From Cryobacterium levicorallinum (GTDB lineage Bacteria > Actinomycetota > Actinomycetes > Actinomycetales > Microbacteriaceae): a DNA stretch of 64,000 nucleotides. The notes below the pieces were generated by a model, which saw only the letters and a program-made list of their open reading frames with translations, was not told the DNA's origin and ran no database searches. The translations under genes and the position numbers were made by a program. Position 1 is the stretch's first letter, and the number at the start of each line of letters is the position of its first letter. Below are positions 1 through 8,498 of this stretch, piece by piece. Location: the NCBI RefSeq assembly GCF_004402405.1, contig NZ_SOFE01000004.1:124001-188000 (forward strand). Reading direction: 5' to 3'.

Positions 1-378
1 CGCGAGCGCGTAAGCGTCCCGCACACTCGCACTCGAATCCGTCAAACGGATGTCCCCACGCGCGATCCGGCTCAGCTCCGAGTCGTCCCGGTATAGGCTG
101 AACCGCTCATCCCAGCGCCGAAACATCGCCTTGGCGAGTTCTGCGGCTTCGACCCGAGCGCTCTCCCCCACGGTGTGCGCATCGGAATCGGCCAGCCGCA
201 GGCTCACCATCGTGCCCATCGTCTCGAAAGTCAGCGCTGGCCAGGTGCGATCGACCGATGCGCGGGCGGCCGTGCGGGCTGCCACACGGGCGGACTCCAC
301 CGCGTGCGGCAGCCCGGGCGCGGGACGCACCGGCGAGCCGGCGAGTGTGCGTTCGTGATCGGATCCGATGGCGGCCAC
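1..378 (-). CDS. apbE: FAD:protein FMN transferase (ApbE family), 5' part only
   Basis: The first 126 residues of an ApbE-type flavin transferase are visible; the gene runs off the left edge. ApbE enzymes attach FMN covalently to a Ser/Thr of a target protein using FAD as donor, usually outside the cytoplasmic membrane. The family signature FETMGTMVSLRL (about residues 51-62) and RWDERFSLYRDDSELSRI follow an N-terminal stretch of about 45 residues without recognisable motifs. The GTG start at 378 lies two bases after the TAA of the FMN-binding gene, so the two are almost certainly cotranscribed and translationally coupled. Its likely substrate is that neighbour, which carries an SGATYTT motif. 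The internal ATGs in the METMGTM-like region are possible but less likely starts. Confidence 0.85.
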   Translation of the reverse strand, partial: MAAIGSDHERTLAGSPVRPAPGLPHAVESARVAARTAARASVDRTWPALTFETMGTMVSLRLADSDAHTVGESARVEAAELAKAMFRRWDERFSLYRDDSELSRIARGDIRLTDSSASVRDAYALA

Positions 379-380
379 GT

Positions 381-1010
381 TTAAAAGCCCGCCGTGTCGA
401 GGGCTGATTGCAGGGACCGCAGGTAGCCCTGGGTCGTGTAGGTGGCGCCGCTGACGCTTTGCACGTTCGCGGACTGCGCGGCGAGCACCTCGGATCGCAG
501 AATCGGCGCGGCCTGGTTGCTGATGGCGACCGATCGGCCGCCGCGGTTGGTCAGCTGCAGCGGAGTGACCTCGGTGATCGCGCCGTTGGCGATGGTCACC
601 GACACCTGCATGTTGCCGAATTGGGTCTGCACCACCGCGCCGGTGAAGGTTCCGGACTGCGCGGCCGCTGACGCGGCAGCGGCTGTCGCGGCGGCCTGGG
701 CTGTGGCGGCAGTGTTCGCCGCGGCGGTGGAGGCATCAGCGGCATCCGCTGCAGCCTGGGCTGACGCTGCAGTGTTCGCGGCGTCGGCCTGAGCCTTCGC
801 CGCAGCTGCGGCATCAGCAGCCGCTTTGGCCGTGGCGGCGGCCTGCGCCGCGGCATCCGTTGTGGCGGTCACTGTCGCAGCCGTCGCGGTGCCGCCGGTG
901 AAGGCGGTCAGGCTCTGCGAGACGTCGATCGCCTGGGAGCCCAGCTGCCAGCCTATGCCGACGATCGAGACGGAGGCCAGGGTGGCCAGGGCTACTGCAC
1001 GTGCTCTCAC
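381..1010 (-). CDS. Secreted/membrane-anchored FMN-binding domain protein
   Basis: This is a 209-residue protein with one N-terminal hydrophobic segment (about residues 5-25), a long Ala-rich low-complexity stretch (about 45-115) and a C-terminal FMN_bind domain. The domain ends with SGATYTT (187-193), which matches the S-G-A-T-x-T flavinylation motif of NqrC/RnfG-type proteins, so FMN is probably attached covalently to a Thr there. The GTG start at 1010 overlaps the reductase stop codon as GTGA. Sitting between a membrane reductase and apbE, it is probably the extracytoplasmic electron carrier that receives electrons from the reductase. The final acceptor is unknown. The Ala-rich part could be a spacer reaching into the cell wall; that is inference. 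Confidence 0.85.
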   Translation of the reverse strand: MRARAVALATLASVSIVGIGWQLGSQAIDVSQSLTAFTGGTATAATVTATTDAAAQAAATAKAAADAAAAAKAQADAANTAASAQAAADAADASTAAANTAATAQAAATAAAASAAAQSGTFTGAVVQTQFGNMQVSVTIANGAITEVTPLQLTNRGGRSVAISNQAAPILRSEVLAAQSANVQSVSGATYTTQGYLRSLQSALDTAGF

Positions 1011-2407
1011 CAGTCGAACCTTTCGTAGTGGATCTGCTTCTTGGGAACCCCGCCGGAACGGGCATCGCGCACGACGGCGTCGGTCCACGGCCGGGGGCCG
1101 CAGATATAGATGTCGCTGCTGGTCAGTTCCGGCACGATCTTCTTCAGGGTGATCCCGGCTTTGGCGGCATCCGCTGGCAGCCAGGTGCTGACTCCCTTGG
1201 GTCGTTTGCCGGCGATGACGCGCAGCTGCGCGCCGCGCACCCGGCAGAGGTCCGTCAGTTCGTCGACCAGGTAGGTGTCGCCGACCGAGTGCGAGCGGAG
1301 CAGCACGGTGGCGTGGCCCGGCGCGAACGAGACCGTTTCCAGCAGGGAGCGGATGGGCGCCACGCCGATGCCGGCCGCGATCAGCACGACCCGCGGCGAC
1401 GTGCGGGCGTTTTCGGTGAACAGGCCATACGGGCCTTCGAAGCTCACCCGGGTGCCACGCGCCAGTTGGGGCAGCTGCCGGGAGGCGTCCCCGAGACCGC
1501 GCACGGTGACGCGCAGGCCCCGCCCGCTCGGGGCGGAGGACAGGGAAAACGGGTGTGCCTGCCACCAGAGTCCGTGCGCCCAGAACCGCCAAATGAAGAA
1601 CTGTCCTGATGTCGCGCGCAGCTGCTCCAGCTTTCGTCCGGTCAGGGTGATCGAGACCACACCGGGTGCGACCTGCTCGATCGAAGCCACCCGAAGCTGG
1701 TGCCGCGCTGAGCGCACTACCGGCAGCAGGAAGCGAAACACGACGATGCTTCCGGCGACCGCAACGTACAGGGCCAGCCAGTAGTAACGGGCGATGGAAC
1801 CCTCGCTGAGCAGGCCACCGACGCTTAACTGGTGCGGAATGGCGACGAGCACCGAGAGGTAGGCCAGCAGGTGCACAGCGTGCCAGGCCTCGTAGCGAAA
1901 CTTTCGACGCACCACGACGAGCGAGGTCACGACGACGCCGATCATGAGCGCGAGGCCGAGAAAGGCGAGCGGCATGTCGGGCAGGCCTGTGAACATGTTC
2001 CAGGCCTCGATGAAAACATTCACATTTTCAGCGAGCGCGTAACCGGTGATGAGCAGCACGGCATGGCCGAGGATGAGGTAGAGGGCGGGCTTGCCGAGCG
2101 ACTGGTGCACGGCCATCGCCTGATCGTGCCCGAAGGCGCGGGCGACCGGAGGCAGGCGCGCGGCCAGCACGAGCATCACGAGCAGCAGGTCGGTGCCGAC
2201 CAGGCCCGCGACAATTCCGAGCGAGGTGAACACGTCGGCCGGGGTCGAAAAGCGGGCGGCTCCCCCGTCGGCGAGAAAGATGGCGATGACGATGGCGACC
2301 GACGCCACGCAGAGGATCTGCAGGGTGTCGGCCAGTCGCATCCGCTTTTTGTAGGCCGGATGCAGCAGCGCCGGGCCGGTGCGGGTGGTGCGCGTGTCGA
2401 GGCTCAT
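1007..2407 (-). CDS. Ferric-reductase-like transmembrane flavin oxidoreductase
   Basis: This 466-residue protein has an N-terminal ferric-reductase-type membrane domain (about six helices, residues 25-225) fused to a ferredoxin-NADP reductase-like cytoplasmic half. The latter shows the FAD motif WWQAHPFSLSSAP (about residue 280), the glycine-rich LIAAGIGVAPIRSLLE nicotinamide site (about 343) and ICGPRPWTDAV near the C-terminus. Such proteins move electrons from NAD(P)H through FAD and, in many members, heme across the membrane. His residues occur in the helices, for example HQSLGKPALYLILGHA and EAWHAVHLLAYLSV, consistent with heme ligation. It heads the operon with the FMN-binding protein and apbE, which suggests a transmembrane electron-export module rather than a stand-alone iron reductase. 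Confidence 0.85.
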   Translation of the reverse strand: MSLDTRTTRTGPALLHPAYKKRMRLADTLQILCVASVAIVIAIFLADGGAARFSTPADVFTSLGIVAGLVGTDLLLVMLVLAARLPPVARAFGHDQAMAVHQSLGKPALYLILGHAVLLITGYALAENVNVFIEAWNMFTGLPDMPLAFLGLALMIGVVVTSLVVVRRKFRYEAWHAVHLLAYLSVLVAIPHQLSVGGLLSEGSIARYYWLALYVAVAGSIVVFRFLLPVVRSARHQLRVASIEQVAPGVVSITLTGRKLEQLRATSGQFFIWRFWAHGLWWQAHPFSLSSAPSGRGLRVTVRGLGDASRQLPQLARGTRVSFEGPYGLFTENARTSPRVVLIAAGIGVAPIRSLLETVSFAPGHATVLLRSHSVGDTYLVDELTDLCRVRGAQLRVIAGKRPKGVSTWLPADAAKAGITLKKIVPELTSSDIYICGPRPWTDAVVRDARSGGVPKKQIHYERFDW

Positions 2408-2430
2408 GAATAGAGCATCGAGCCACTGCC

Positions 2431-2449
2431 CATCGATGGCCTATCGATG
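2431..2449. promoter_or_regulatory. 7-bp inverted repeat upstream of the reductase operon
   Basis: CATCGAT and ATCGATG flank a 5-base spacer, 24 bases before the ATG of the flavin reductase gene. A perfect dyad this close to the start could be an operator. No matching regulator gene is adjacent, so this is only a candidate. Confidence 0.3.
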
Positions 2450-2545
2450 ACCTGTGAACGGCCTGTGTGTCGTCTATGCCTCATTTTCGCGGGGTAAATG
2501 GGGGCGACGGCAGCTTTGAGTGAATCCCGACAGCCCCGTTATCGA

Positions 2546-3234
2546 CTACCCCGGCAGCTCCGGTCGTCTCCGGGCCTGCGCGCGCACGAGCAGCACAATG
2601 ACCAGGGCGACGACGCTGCCGAGTATTGTCTCCAACACGCGATCGACGAGCAACGCCGGCACCGGCACCGGGCTCGTGAGGTGCACCACGGTGAGGGCGA
2701 GCGGGGTCACGAACAGCAGGGCGGCGCCGTAGTGGCGGCCGATCAGAATCTCGGCACCGAACTGACCGAGCGCGACGACCAGAATGAGCACGGCGACCGG
2801 CGGGCCCGGCAACAGCACGAGCGCGGTCACAACGACGCCGAGGGTCGTGCCGATCATGCGGTGAAATGCCCGCGAGACGGAGTGCTTCGCGCCGGGCGGC
2901 GGCAAGACCGCAACGACACTGACCACGGCCCAATACGGATGCCCGACGCCCGCCACGAGCGCGACCGAACCGGCGGCGAGCGCGCCGGCCACGTTTTGGG
3001 CGATTGAGACCCCCACCTGAGCGTCGCGGATCGCACCGGGATGAACGCGCGCAGCCGCACCCGATAAGGCTCGTTGCGGCCGAACAGCGCCGTCAGCGAG
3101 TCGAACGCCGCTTAGGCGGCCCAGTCGCGCTGGCCGGTGAGGACGAGCACGCTGAGCGGCAGCGCCGCGGCGACCGCGGCCCGGGTAGCGACCTCGAACT
3201 GGAAGCCGCGCAGGGAGCGCGCCCACAGCCACAA
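2546..3234 (-). pseudogene. FUSC-family aromatic acid exporter-like protein, broken
   Basis: Conceptual translation gives a FUSC-type membrane protein of about 229 residues: LRGFQFEVATRAAVAAALPL near the start, FDSLTALFGRNEPYRVR in the middle, then VGVSIAQNVAGALAAG and several hydrophobic helices to the end. Two lesions are visible. A TAA at 3114-3112 interrupts the expected ...DWAA(Y)AAFDSL..., and one base is missing around 3015-3019, between RSATLR and VGVSIAQ, so the rest is in another frame. The only start I can offer is TTG at 3234, directly after the pcrA stop. Both lesions are explained by single-base changes, so decay looks recent, unless they are sequencing errors. Confidence 0.75.
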
Positions 3235-3259
3235 GCTTTCGGGCTTGGCGGGCTAGGCG

Positions 3260-5794
3260 CTAGATCTTTTCGATTGGAGCGATCTTGATCAACAGCTTTT
3301 TGGCGCCCGCTGTGTCGAACTGCACGTGCGCGATGCGCTTGGTTCCTTCGCCGGTGACCTGGTTGACCCGGCCCTCGCCGAAGTCGTGGTGGCGGATGCG
3401 GTCGCCCGCCGCCAGTTCGAGGCTGCCGTTGTCGCGCACCGTTCCGGTGATCTTGTTCGCCCACTCCGTCTTCGGCTTGCCCGGCGGCAGGCCGGCCGGC
3501 TTCGCGCTGGTGCCGTAACCGCTGCGCCCGCCGTAACCGTCGCTCGAACTAGTCAAAGAGTTGCCAAAGCCACCAAAGCCGCCATCGCGGCGCGCGTTCA
3601 GAGCGCGCGGCTGGGTGCCGCCGCGCGAGTTGGCCATTCCCGGCGACTGCTTCCAGTCGATCAGCTCGGCCGGGATCTCCTGCAGGTAGCGGCTCGGCAT
3701 CGCCACGTTGATATCGCCGAACTGGGCCCGGGTCATGGCAAGTGAGAGGTAAAGCCGCTTGCGGGCGCGGGTGATGCCCACATAGAACAGGCGGCGCTCT
3801 TCAGCCGGACCGCCCGGCTCGTTCGCCGACATCTGATGCGGCAGCAGCCCCTCCTCAACGCCGGTGAGGAACACGGCCTCGTATTCGAGGCCCTTCGCAG
3901 TGTGCAGCGTCATCAACGACACCGTTCCCGACGCGTCGTCGAGGTCGTCAGCGGCGGCCACGAGTGACACCTGGGTGAGAAAGTCGACAAGACCGCCGTC
4001 GGGGTTCTCCTTGTTGAAGTCCTTGGTCTGGGCGACGAGCTCCTCGATGTTCTCGGCCCGCACCTCGTCTTGCGGGTCACGGCTGCCCCGCAGCACGGCT
4101 AGCAGTCCGCTGCCGCCCAACAGAAACTCGAGCACGTCGGAGACGTTGGAGCCGCCGACCGGCACGCCGTCATCGGTGACCGACGTCGGCACAAGCAGGA
4201 GCGCGGCGGCATCGAGCAGTTCGGCCAGTTTGAGGATGGTGCCGGTCACCTTCGGGCCGAGACCCAGTGCGGCGCAATTGCGCATTGCCTGCCGAAAGGT
4301 GAGCTCGTTATCGTCGGCAAAGCTCGACAGTGCGGTCTCGGTGGCCGGGCCGATACCGCGCTTGGGGGTGTTCAGAATGCGGCGCAGGGCGAGTTCGTCG
4401 ACCGGGTTGGCGACGGCGATGAGGTAGGCCAGGGCATCCTTGATTTCGGCCCGCTCATAGAATTTGGTGCCGCCGACCACCCGGTACGGTGTGGCCGAGC
4501 GCACCAGGATTTCTTCGAGCGCTCGGGTCTGCGCGTTGGTGCGGTAGAACACGGCCATGTCGCGGTAGGCCATGCCGGCCGCGTGCAGCACCTGGATCTC
4601 GTCGGAGACGAACTGGGCTTCGTCGTGCCCGGAATACGCCGTGAAACCGACGATTTTCTCGCCGTCGCCGCCCGCACTCCACAATTTTTTGTCGGTGCGG
4701 TCGAAGTTGTGGCCGATCACGGCGTTCGCCGCTGAGAGGATGTTCTGGGTCGACCGGTAGTTCTGCTCGAGCAGAATCACCTTCGCTCCGGGGTAGTCCC
4801 GCTCGAAGCCGCTGATATTGCGGGTGTCGGCGCCACGGAAGGCGTAGATGGACTGGTCGGAGTCACCGACCACGGTGAGCGAGGCGCCGGGAATGGCGCC
4901 ACTGCCGTCGCGCAAATTGCGCACGTGCACACCGTCGTCTTCCATCTCCTGAGCGAGTTCGGCCGTGACCGGCCGGGTGAGCTCGTGCACGAGGGCGTAC
5001 TGAGCGTGGTTGGTGTCCTGGTATTCGTCGACCAGCAGGTGCCGAAACCGCCGCCGGTAGAGCGCGGCGACCTTGGGGAACGCACGAAACAGGTAGACGG
5101 TCTCACCGATGAGGTCGTCGAAGTCGAGCGCGCTCGCGGCACGCAGCCGGGCGGAGTACTGCCGAAAAATCTCGACGAACATGACCTCCTGCGGGTCGCT
5201 CATGTTCGCGTTGCGGGCATAGGAATCGGCGTCGGCGAGTTCGTTCTTGAGCTTGGAGATCTTGGCGCCCGCCGATCCGGGCGTGAAGCCGTAGGTGTCG
5301 GCGTCGAGACCCTTGATGATGCGCTTGAGCGTGACCTTGCTGTCGGCCGAGTCGTAGATGCTGAAGGTGCTCGACAGACCGATCTTCTCGGCTTCGCGGC
5401 GCAGAATGCGCACGCAGGAGGAGTGGAAGGTGCTGATCCACATTCCGTCGGACGCTTGGCCGAGGATGGCGTGCACCCGCTCGCGCATTTCAGCGGCCGC
5501 CTTGTTGGTGAACGTGATCGCGAGAATCTGGCTCGGCCAGGCATCCCGCGTTTCGAGCAGGCTCGCCACCCGACGGGTGAGCACGCTGGTCTTGCCCGAC
5601 CCGGCGCCGGCGATGATGAGCAGCGCCTGGCCGCGGTATTCGACGGCTTCTTTCTGCTGCGGGTTGAGCCCGTCGAGCAGCGGGCTCTGCTGGGCGCTGC
5701 CGGTGCCCGCATACCCATTGGAATCGAGAATGATCGGCGTGGCCGAGCGGCCGGCGGTGGCGGGCGCGGATTCCGCGTGAAGAGGTGTGATCAT
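3260..5794 (-). CDS. pcrA: ATP-dependent DNA helicase PcrA/UvrD (UvrD1 type)
   Basis: This is an 844-residue superfamily 1A helicase. Walker A AGAGSGKT is at about residues 62-69, followed by TFTNKAAAEM, the Walker B-type LLVDEYQDTN, VVGDSDQSIYAFRGA, VILLEQNYRST and the motif V/VI region LMTLHTAKGLEYEAVFLTG and EERRLFYVGITRA. The C-terminus (GDRIRHHDFGEGRV to the end) is the Tudor-like domain that binds RNA polymerase in PcrA/UvrD. It unwinds DNA in nucleotide excision repair and removes recombinase filaments. I chose the ATG at 5794 because GGAAA lies 7-11 bases before it and the helicase homology begins soon after; an upstream in-frame extension is Ser/Thr-rich without homology. Confidence 0.95.
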   Translation of the reverse strand: MITPLHAESAPATAGRSATPIILDSNGYAGTGSAQQSPLLDGLNPQQKEAVEYRGQALLIIAGAGSGKTSVLTRRVASLLETRDAWPSQILAITFTNKAAAEMRERVHAILGQASDGMWISTFHSSCVRILRREAEKIGLSSTFSIYDSADSKVTLKRIIKGLDADTYGFTPGSAGAKISKLKNELADADSYARNANMSDPQEVMFVEIFRQYSARLRAASALDFDDLIGETVYLFRAFPKVAALYRRRFRHLLVDEYQDTNHAQYALVHELTRPVTAELAQEMEDDGVHVRNLRDGSGAIPGASLTVVGDSDQSIYAFRGADTRNISGFERDYPGAKVILLEQNYRSTQNILSAANAVIGHNFDRTDKKLWSAGGDGEKIVGFTAYSGHDEAQFVSDEIQVLHAAGMAYRDMAVFYRTNAQTRALEEILVRSATPYRVVGGTKFYERAEIKDALAYLIAVANPVDELALRRILNTPKRGIGPATETALSSFADDNELTFRQAMRNCAALGLGPKVTGTILKLAELLDAAALLLVPTSVTDDGVPVGGSNVSDVLEFLLGGSGLLAVLRGSRDPQDEVRAENIEELVAQTKDFNKENPDGGLVDFLTQVSLVAAADDLDDASGTVSLMTLHTAKGLEYEAVFLTGVEEGLLPHQMSANEPGGPAEERRLFYVGITRARKRLYLSLAMTRAQFGDINVAMPSRYLQEIPAELIDWKQSPGMANSRGGTQPRALNARRDGGFGGFGNSLTSSSDGYGGRSGYGTSAKPAGLPPGKPKTEWANKITGTVRDNGSLELAAGDRIRHHDFGEGRVNQVTGEGTKRIAHVQFDTAGAKKLLIKIAPIEKI

Positions 5795-6155
5795 GTCGAT
5801 TTCCAGTGTAGGCGAGGCCCCTGACACGCGGGCGGGTCGGGTTATGGAGTTTAGCGACGCCCCGACGATTACTGATCGAGTCAACTGGATGGATGATCGC
5901 AGGGGCGACAACCGTGAACCCCACCGCGCAGACGTTGACGAGGTCGAGCTTGTCGACGACATAAACGCGGAGGAGGACTATCTCCTTCTTCTCTTGGCCG
6001 CTTCCGCCACGCCCAATGGCCGCAACCCCTCCACGCCCCAGAAATCACCATTCAAACGCTTAGCTGAACGGTATTGATCTAAAACCCATGCGGCTCTCGT
6101 GGCTGGCCTGCCGCACATCAGGTGCGCGACCAGCGTGTCGAGGGCATGGGCAACA
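5795..6155. other. 361-bp region with no supported gene
   Basis: This stretch between pcrA and the DUF6671 gene shows only short open frames with no recognisable domain, including one that overlaps the DUF6671 3' end. It must hold the pcrA promoter. I see no strong terminator, repeat or RNA gene. Confidence 0.5.
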
Positions 6156-7031
6156 TCACGGGTTGCAGTTGTCGCAAAAACGCGGGTCGGCGTAGCTTCG
6201 GTCGGTGAACTCGCGAGTGTGGCGATGCGGGCAGATGAGGCATCCATGAGTTTCAGCACGGGTCTCGTTCGTGGGCGCGGAGCAGTCGCTGCAGGGCAGT
6301 CCTGCCACCCGCTCTACCTTCCAGAAACCTGGGGTGCCGCAGGCTGGACACAGGGAACGTAGTTTCTGTGCGAGGTCTTCGGCCGCGAGACGGATGTTTT
6401 CCATACGCGTCGGATTGGCGTGGGCGCGCACGTCCGTTTCGAGAAACACGTGGCCGTTTTCCGATTGCGCCAGCGCCCACGCAAAGGTGTTTTCCAGTTC
6501 CGCCCAGGCGGCGATTCCCTTGCGGATGCGGGGGTCGTGCTCGCTTTCCGGGCGTACGACCACGTGGTGTTCGGGGAACCTCGATTTGAGGGCGAACGTT
6601 TCGGCGGCTGCCCAGTCCGCCGTCAGCAGGTGGGAGAAATTCGCTTTGCCTTGCGCCACGCCGACGACCTCCAAGTCGCGCTCACGGTCGATCCAGATCA
6701 GGAATTCAACGTTCCAGGGGAACATCCCCATGAACGGATCCTGACCAAACGACCCCTCGCTGGCAAGGCCCAGGGGTAATGCCGACAATTCCATGCCCAC
6801 GCGCGCTTTCTTGCGTGCTGCCTCAAGCTGTGTGCCGGAGCGGGGGATATCGCGGGTGAAAGTACCGAGTAGATCCGTGTCGTAGCCCACGATGTGTTCG
6901 ACCCGGCAACCAAGCTCCCGCTCCAACACAGGACCGACCACGCGCTCCTTACCATGTTGGGTCAGCAGAGCGACCCGTTTACCGGAGTAGATGGAGCTCG
7001 AGTCCGAATTCCCTGAATCATTGCAGACCAC
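6156..7031 (-). CDS. DUF6671 family protein with C-terminal zinc-ribbon cysteines
   Basis: The 291-residue protein begins with YSGKRVALLTQHGKERVVGPVLE, then GYDTDLLGTFTRDIPR and LGLASEGSFGQDPF, the conserved N-terminal block I recognise as DUF6671. The last 70 residues have cysteine pairs CPACG, CSDC, CLIC and CDNC, a double zinc-ribbon arrangement. Its biochemical function is not known to me. Conserved Asp, His and Arg residues in the N-terminal block could form an active site, but this is a guess. The gene stands alone on the minus strand downstream of the small winged-helix gene, with about 90 bases between them. Confidence 0.7.
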   Translation of the reverse strand: MVCNDSGNSDSSSIYSGKRVALLTQHGKERVVGPVLERELGCRVEHIVGYDTDLLGTFTRDIPRSGTQLEAARKKARVGMELSALPLGLASEGSFGQDPFMGMFPWNVEFLIWIDRERDLEVVGVAQGKANFSHLLTADWAAAETFALKSRFPEHHVVVRPESEHDPRIRKGIAAWAELENTFAWALAQSENGHVFLETDVRAHANPTRMENIRLAAEDLAQKLRSLCPACGTPGFWKVERVAGLPCSDCSAPTNETRAETHGCLICPHRHTREFTDRSYADPRFCDNCNP

Positions 7032-7123
7032 ATCTCACCTGCCCTGCTGAGCACGAGCTGTTGGCACAGACTGTTCGTCGACCGGGCCACACCGCACGCG
7101 GCTGGCGGTTTCGACCGCGGTGG

Positions 7124-7411
7124 CTACTCACGGTTGACGGATCCAAGGGCTCTGAGAAGCTCACCAATTTGGTGGTGGCGTTCCAAGGGATGTCGAAGCG
7201 GTAAGTCTGGGTAGAGCTGATAACTGTTGCGCCGCCCGTCGCGTTGACGCGTGAGATAGCCATCTGCGACGAGTTCGGCGATTATTCGCTGGGCGGCGCG
7301 TTCGGTGATCCCCACTTCTACTGCGATATCGCGCAATCGCATGCCGGGGTCTTGAGAAACGCAGAGTAAAACGTGTGCGTGATTAGTAAGAAAGGTCCAG
7401 TCGGCCATCAT
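7124..7411 (-). CDS. Small winged-helix transcriptional regulator
   Basis: This protein of about 95 residues starts MMADWTFLTNHAHVLLCVSQDP. The helix-turn-helix core is RLRDIAVEVGITERAAQRIIAELVADGYLTRQRDGRRNSYQL, followed by the tail PLRHPLERHHQIGELLRAL that is common in this actinobacterial MarR/ArsR-like family. ATG at 7411 or 7408 is the likely start; the longer reading upstream runs into the operator region. It is divergent from sbtA-sbtB, and an 11-bp inverted repeat lies between them, so autoregulation plus control of bicarbonate uptake is a reasonable inference. The signal it senses is not apparent. Confidence 0.75.
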   Translation of the reverse strand: MMADWTFLTNHAHVLLCVSQDPGMRLRDIAVEVGITERAAQRIIAELVADGYLTRQRDGRRNSYQLYPDLPLRHPLERHHQIGELLRALGSVNRE

Positions 7412-7436
7412 CTCACCATAGCCGACACACGCTCCA

Positions 7437-7478
7437 CAATGCACGCTATACTTAGCACGTATTGGTCAGCGTGCATTG
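7437..7478. promoter_or_regulatory. 11-bp perfect inverted repeat in the sbtA divergent promoter region
   Basis: The arms CAATGCACGCT and AGCGTGCATTG are separated by 20 bases. TATACT, a good plus-strand -10 box, sits at 7447-7452 at the inner edge of the left arm. Arms centred 31 bp apart, about three helical turns, around a -10 box are typical of a repressor operator. The adjacent winged-helix protein is the obvious candidate binder. Confidence 0.55.
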
Positions 7479-7548
7479 ACGGGGTTGGTCACCATGGAGT
7501 CGCGCCGCTTCTTCACACTTCGAGCAGAGTAAATAAGAGAGCCACAAT

Positions 7549-8493
7549 GTGATCGATCCCATCATTCTCTTCTTCCTGCTCGGAGCCGTGGCCGGCCTCC
7601 TGCGTTCAGAATTGCGTCTTCCGGCGGCGATTTACGAGTTCGTCAGCATCGTGCTGCTGCTGGCCATTGGTCTCAAAGGCGGCGTGGAACTCGCCAGGCA
7701 GCCTTTCGCCAGCCTGTTGCCGCAGATGCTCGCCGTGGTGGCCATGGGTTTTGGCCTCACCCTGGTCGCGTTCCCGGTGCTGCGCTATCTGGGCCGTTTC
7801 AAGCGAGCGGATGCGGCCTCTATCGCCGCCCACTACGGTTCCGTGAGCGTGGGCACCTACGCCGTCGCCGTCGCCTACCTCGGCAGCCAGCAGATCTCGT
7901 TCGAAGAACACATGCCGCTGCTTCTGGTGCTGCTGGAAGTGCCAGCAATTCTGGTGGGAATTGTGCTCGCACGAGGCATCTCGCGCGAGACCCGGTGGAA
8001 GTCGATCGCCCATGAAGTGTTTCTGGGGAAAGGCATCGTGCTGCTCCTGGGCGGACTACTCATCGGCTGGGTAGCTGGCCCGGACGGGCTGTCGTCCATC
8101 CAACCGTTATTCGTGGACCTCTTCAAAGGAATTCTCGCTCTTTTTCTGCTGGAGATGGGCTTGATTATGGCCACACAGATGGGAAGCCTGCGCCGACACG
8201 GCCCCTTTCTGGTGGTCTTTGCCATCGCAATGCCGCTTTTTTCAGCGCTGGTGGGAACGTGGCTGGGGTGGTCTTTGGGCCTCTCCATCGGAGGAACGAC
8301 CATCCTGGCAACTCTGGCGGCCAGTGCGTCCTACATCGCGGTACCGGCAGCCATGCGCATCTCTGTACCCGACGCAAACCCCACCCTCTCCCTGGCCGGT
8401 GCGCTCGGGATAACATTTCCGTTCAATGTCCTGATCGGGATCCCGCTGTACCACGCACTCGCCGTGTGGGCTCATACGTTCGCGAAAGGTTGA
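7549..8493 (+). CDS. sbtA: Sodium-dependent bicarbonate transporter family permease SbtA
   Basis: The 314-residue, roughly ten-helix membrane protein matches the SbtA/DUF897 family: IILFFLLGAVAGLLRSELRLP at the N-terminus, GLKGGVEL, AAHYGSVSVGTYAVAV and near the end ASYIAVPAAMRISVPDANP. SbtA takes up bicarbonate with sodium in cyanobacteria; homologues in heterotrophs probably supply bicarbonate for carboxylases. Start is GTG at 7549: the ATG two bases earlier is followed at once by TGA, and AGAGAG precedes at a suitable distance. It is followed after five bases by its PII-like partner. It is somewhat shorter than cyanobacterial SbtA of about 370 residues. Confidence 0.85.
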   Translation: MIDPIILFFLLGAVAGLLRSELRLPAAIYEFVSIVLLLAIGLKGGVELARQPFASLLPQMLAVVAMGFGLTLVAFPVLRYLGRFKRADAASIAAHYGSVSVGTYAVAVAYLGSQQISFEEHMPLLLVLLEVPAILVGIVLARGISRETRWKSIAHEVFLGKGIVLLLGGLLIGWVAGPDGLSSIQPLFVDLFKGILALFLLEMGLIMATQMGSLRRHGPFLVVFAIAMPLFSALVGTWLGWSLGLSIGGTTILATLAASASYIAVPAAMRISVPDANPTLSLAGALGITFPFNVLIGIPLYHALAVWAHTFAKG

Positions 8494-8498
8494 ACCCG

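Noticed and set aside
5978-6259. 93-codon minus-strand frame in the gap after pcrA.
   Set aside because: It overlaps the conserved DUF6671 C-terminus in another frame and lacks a domain or ribosome-binding site.
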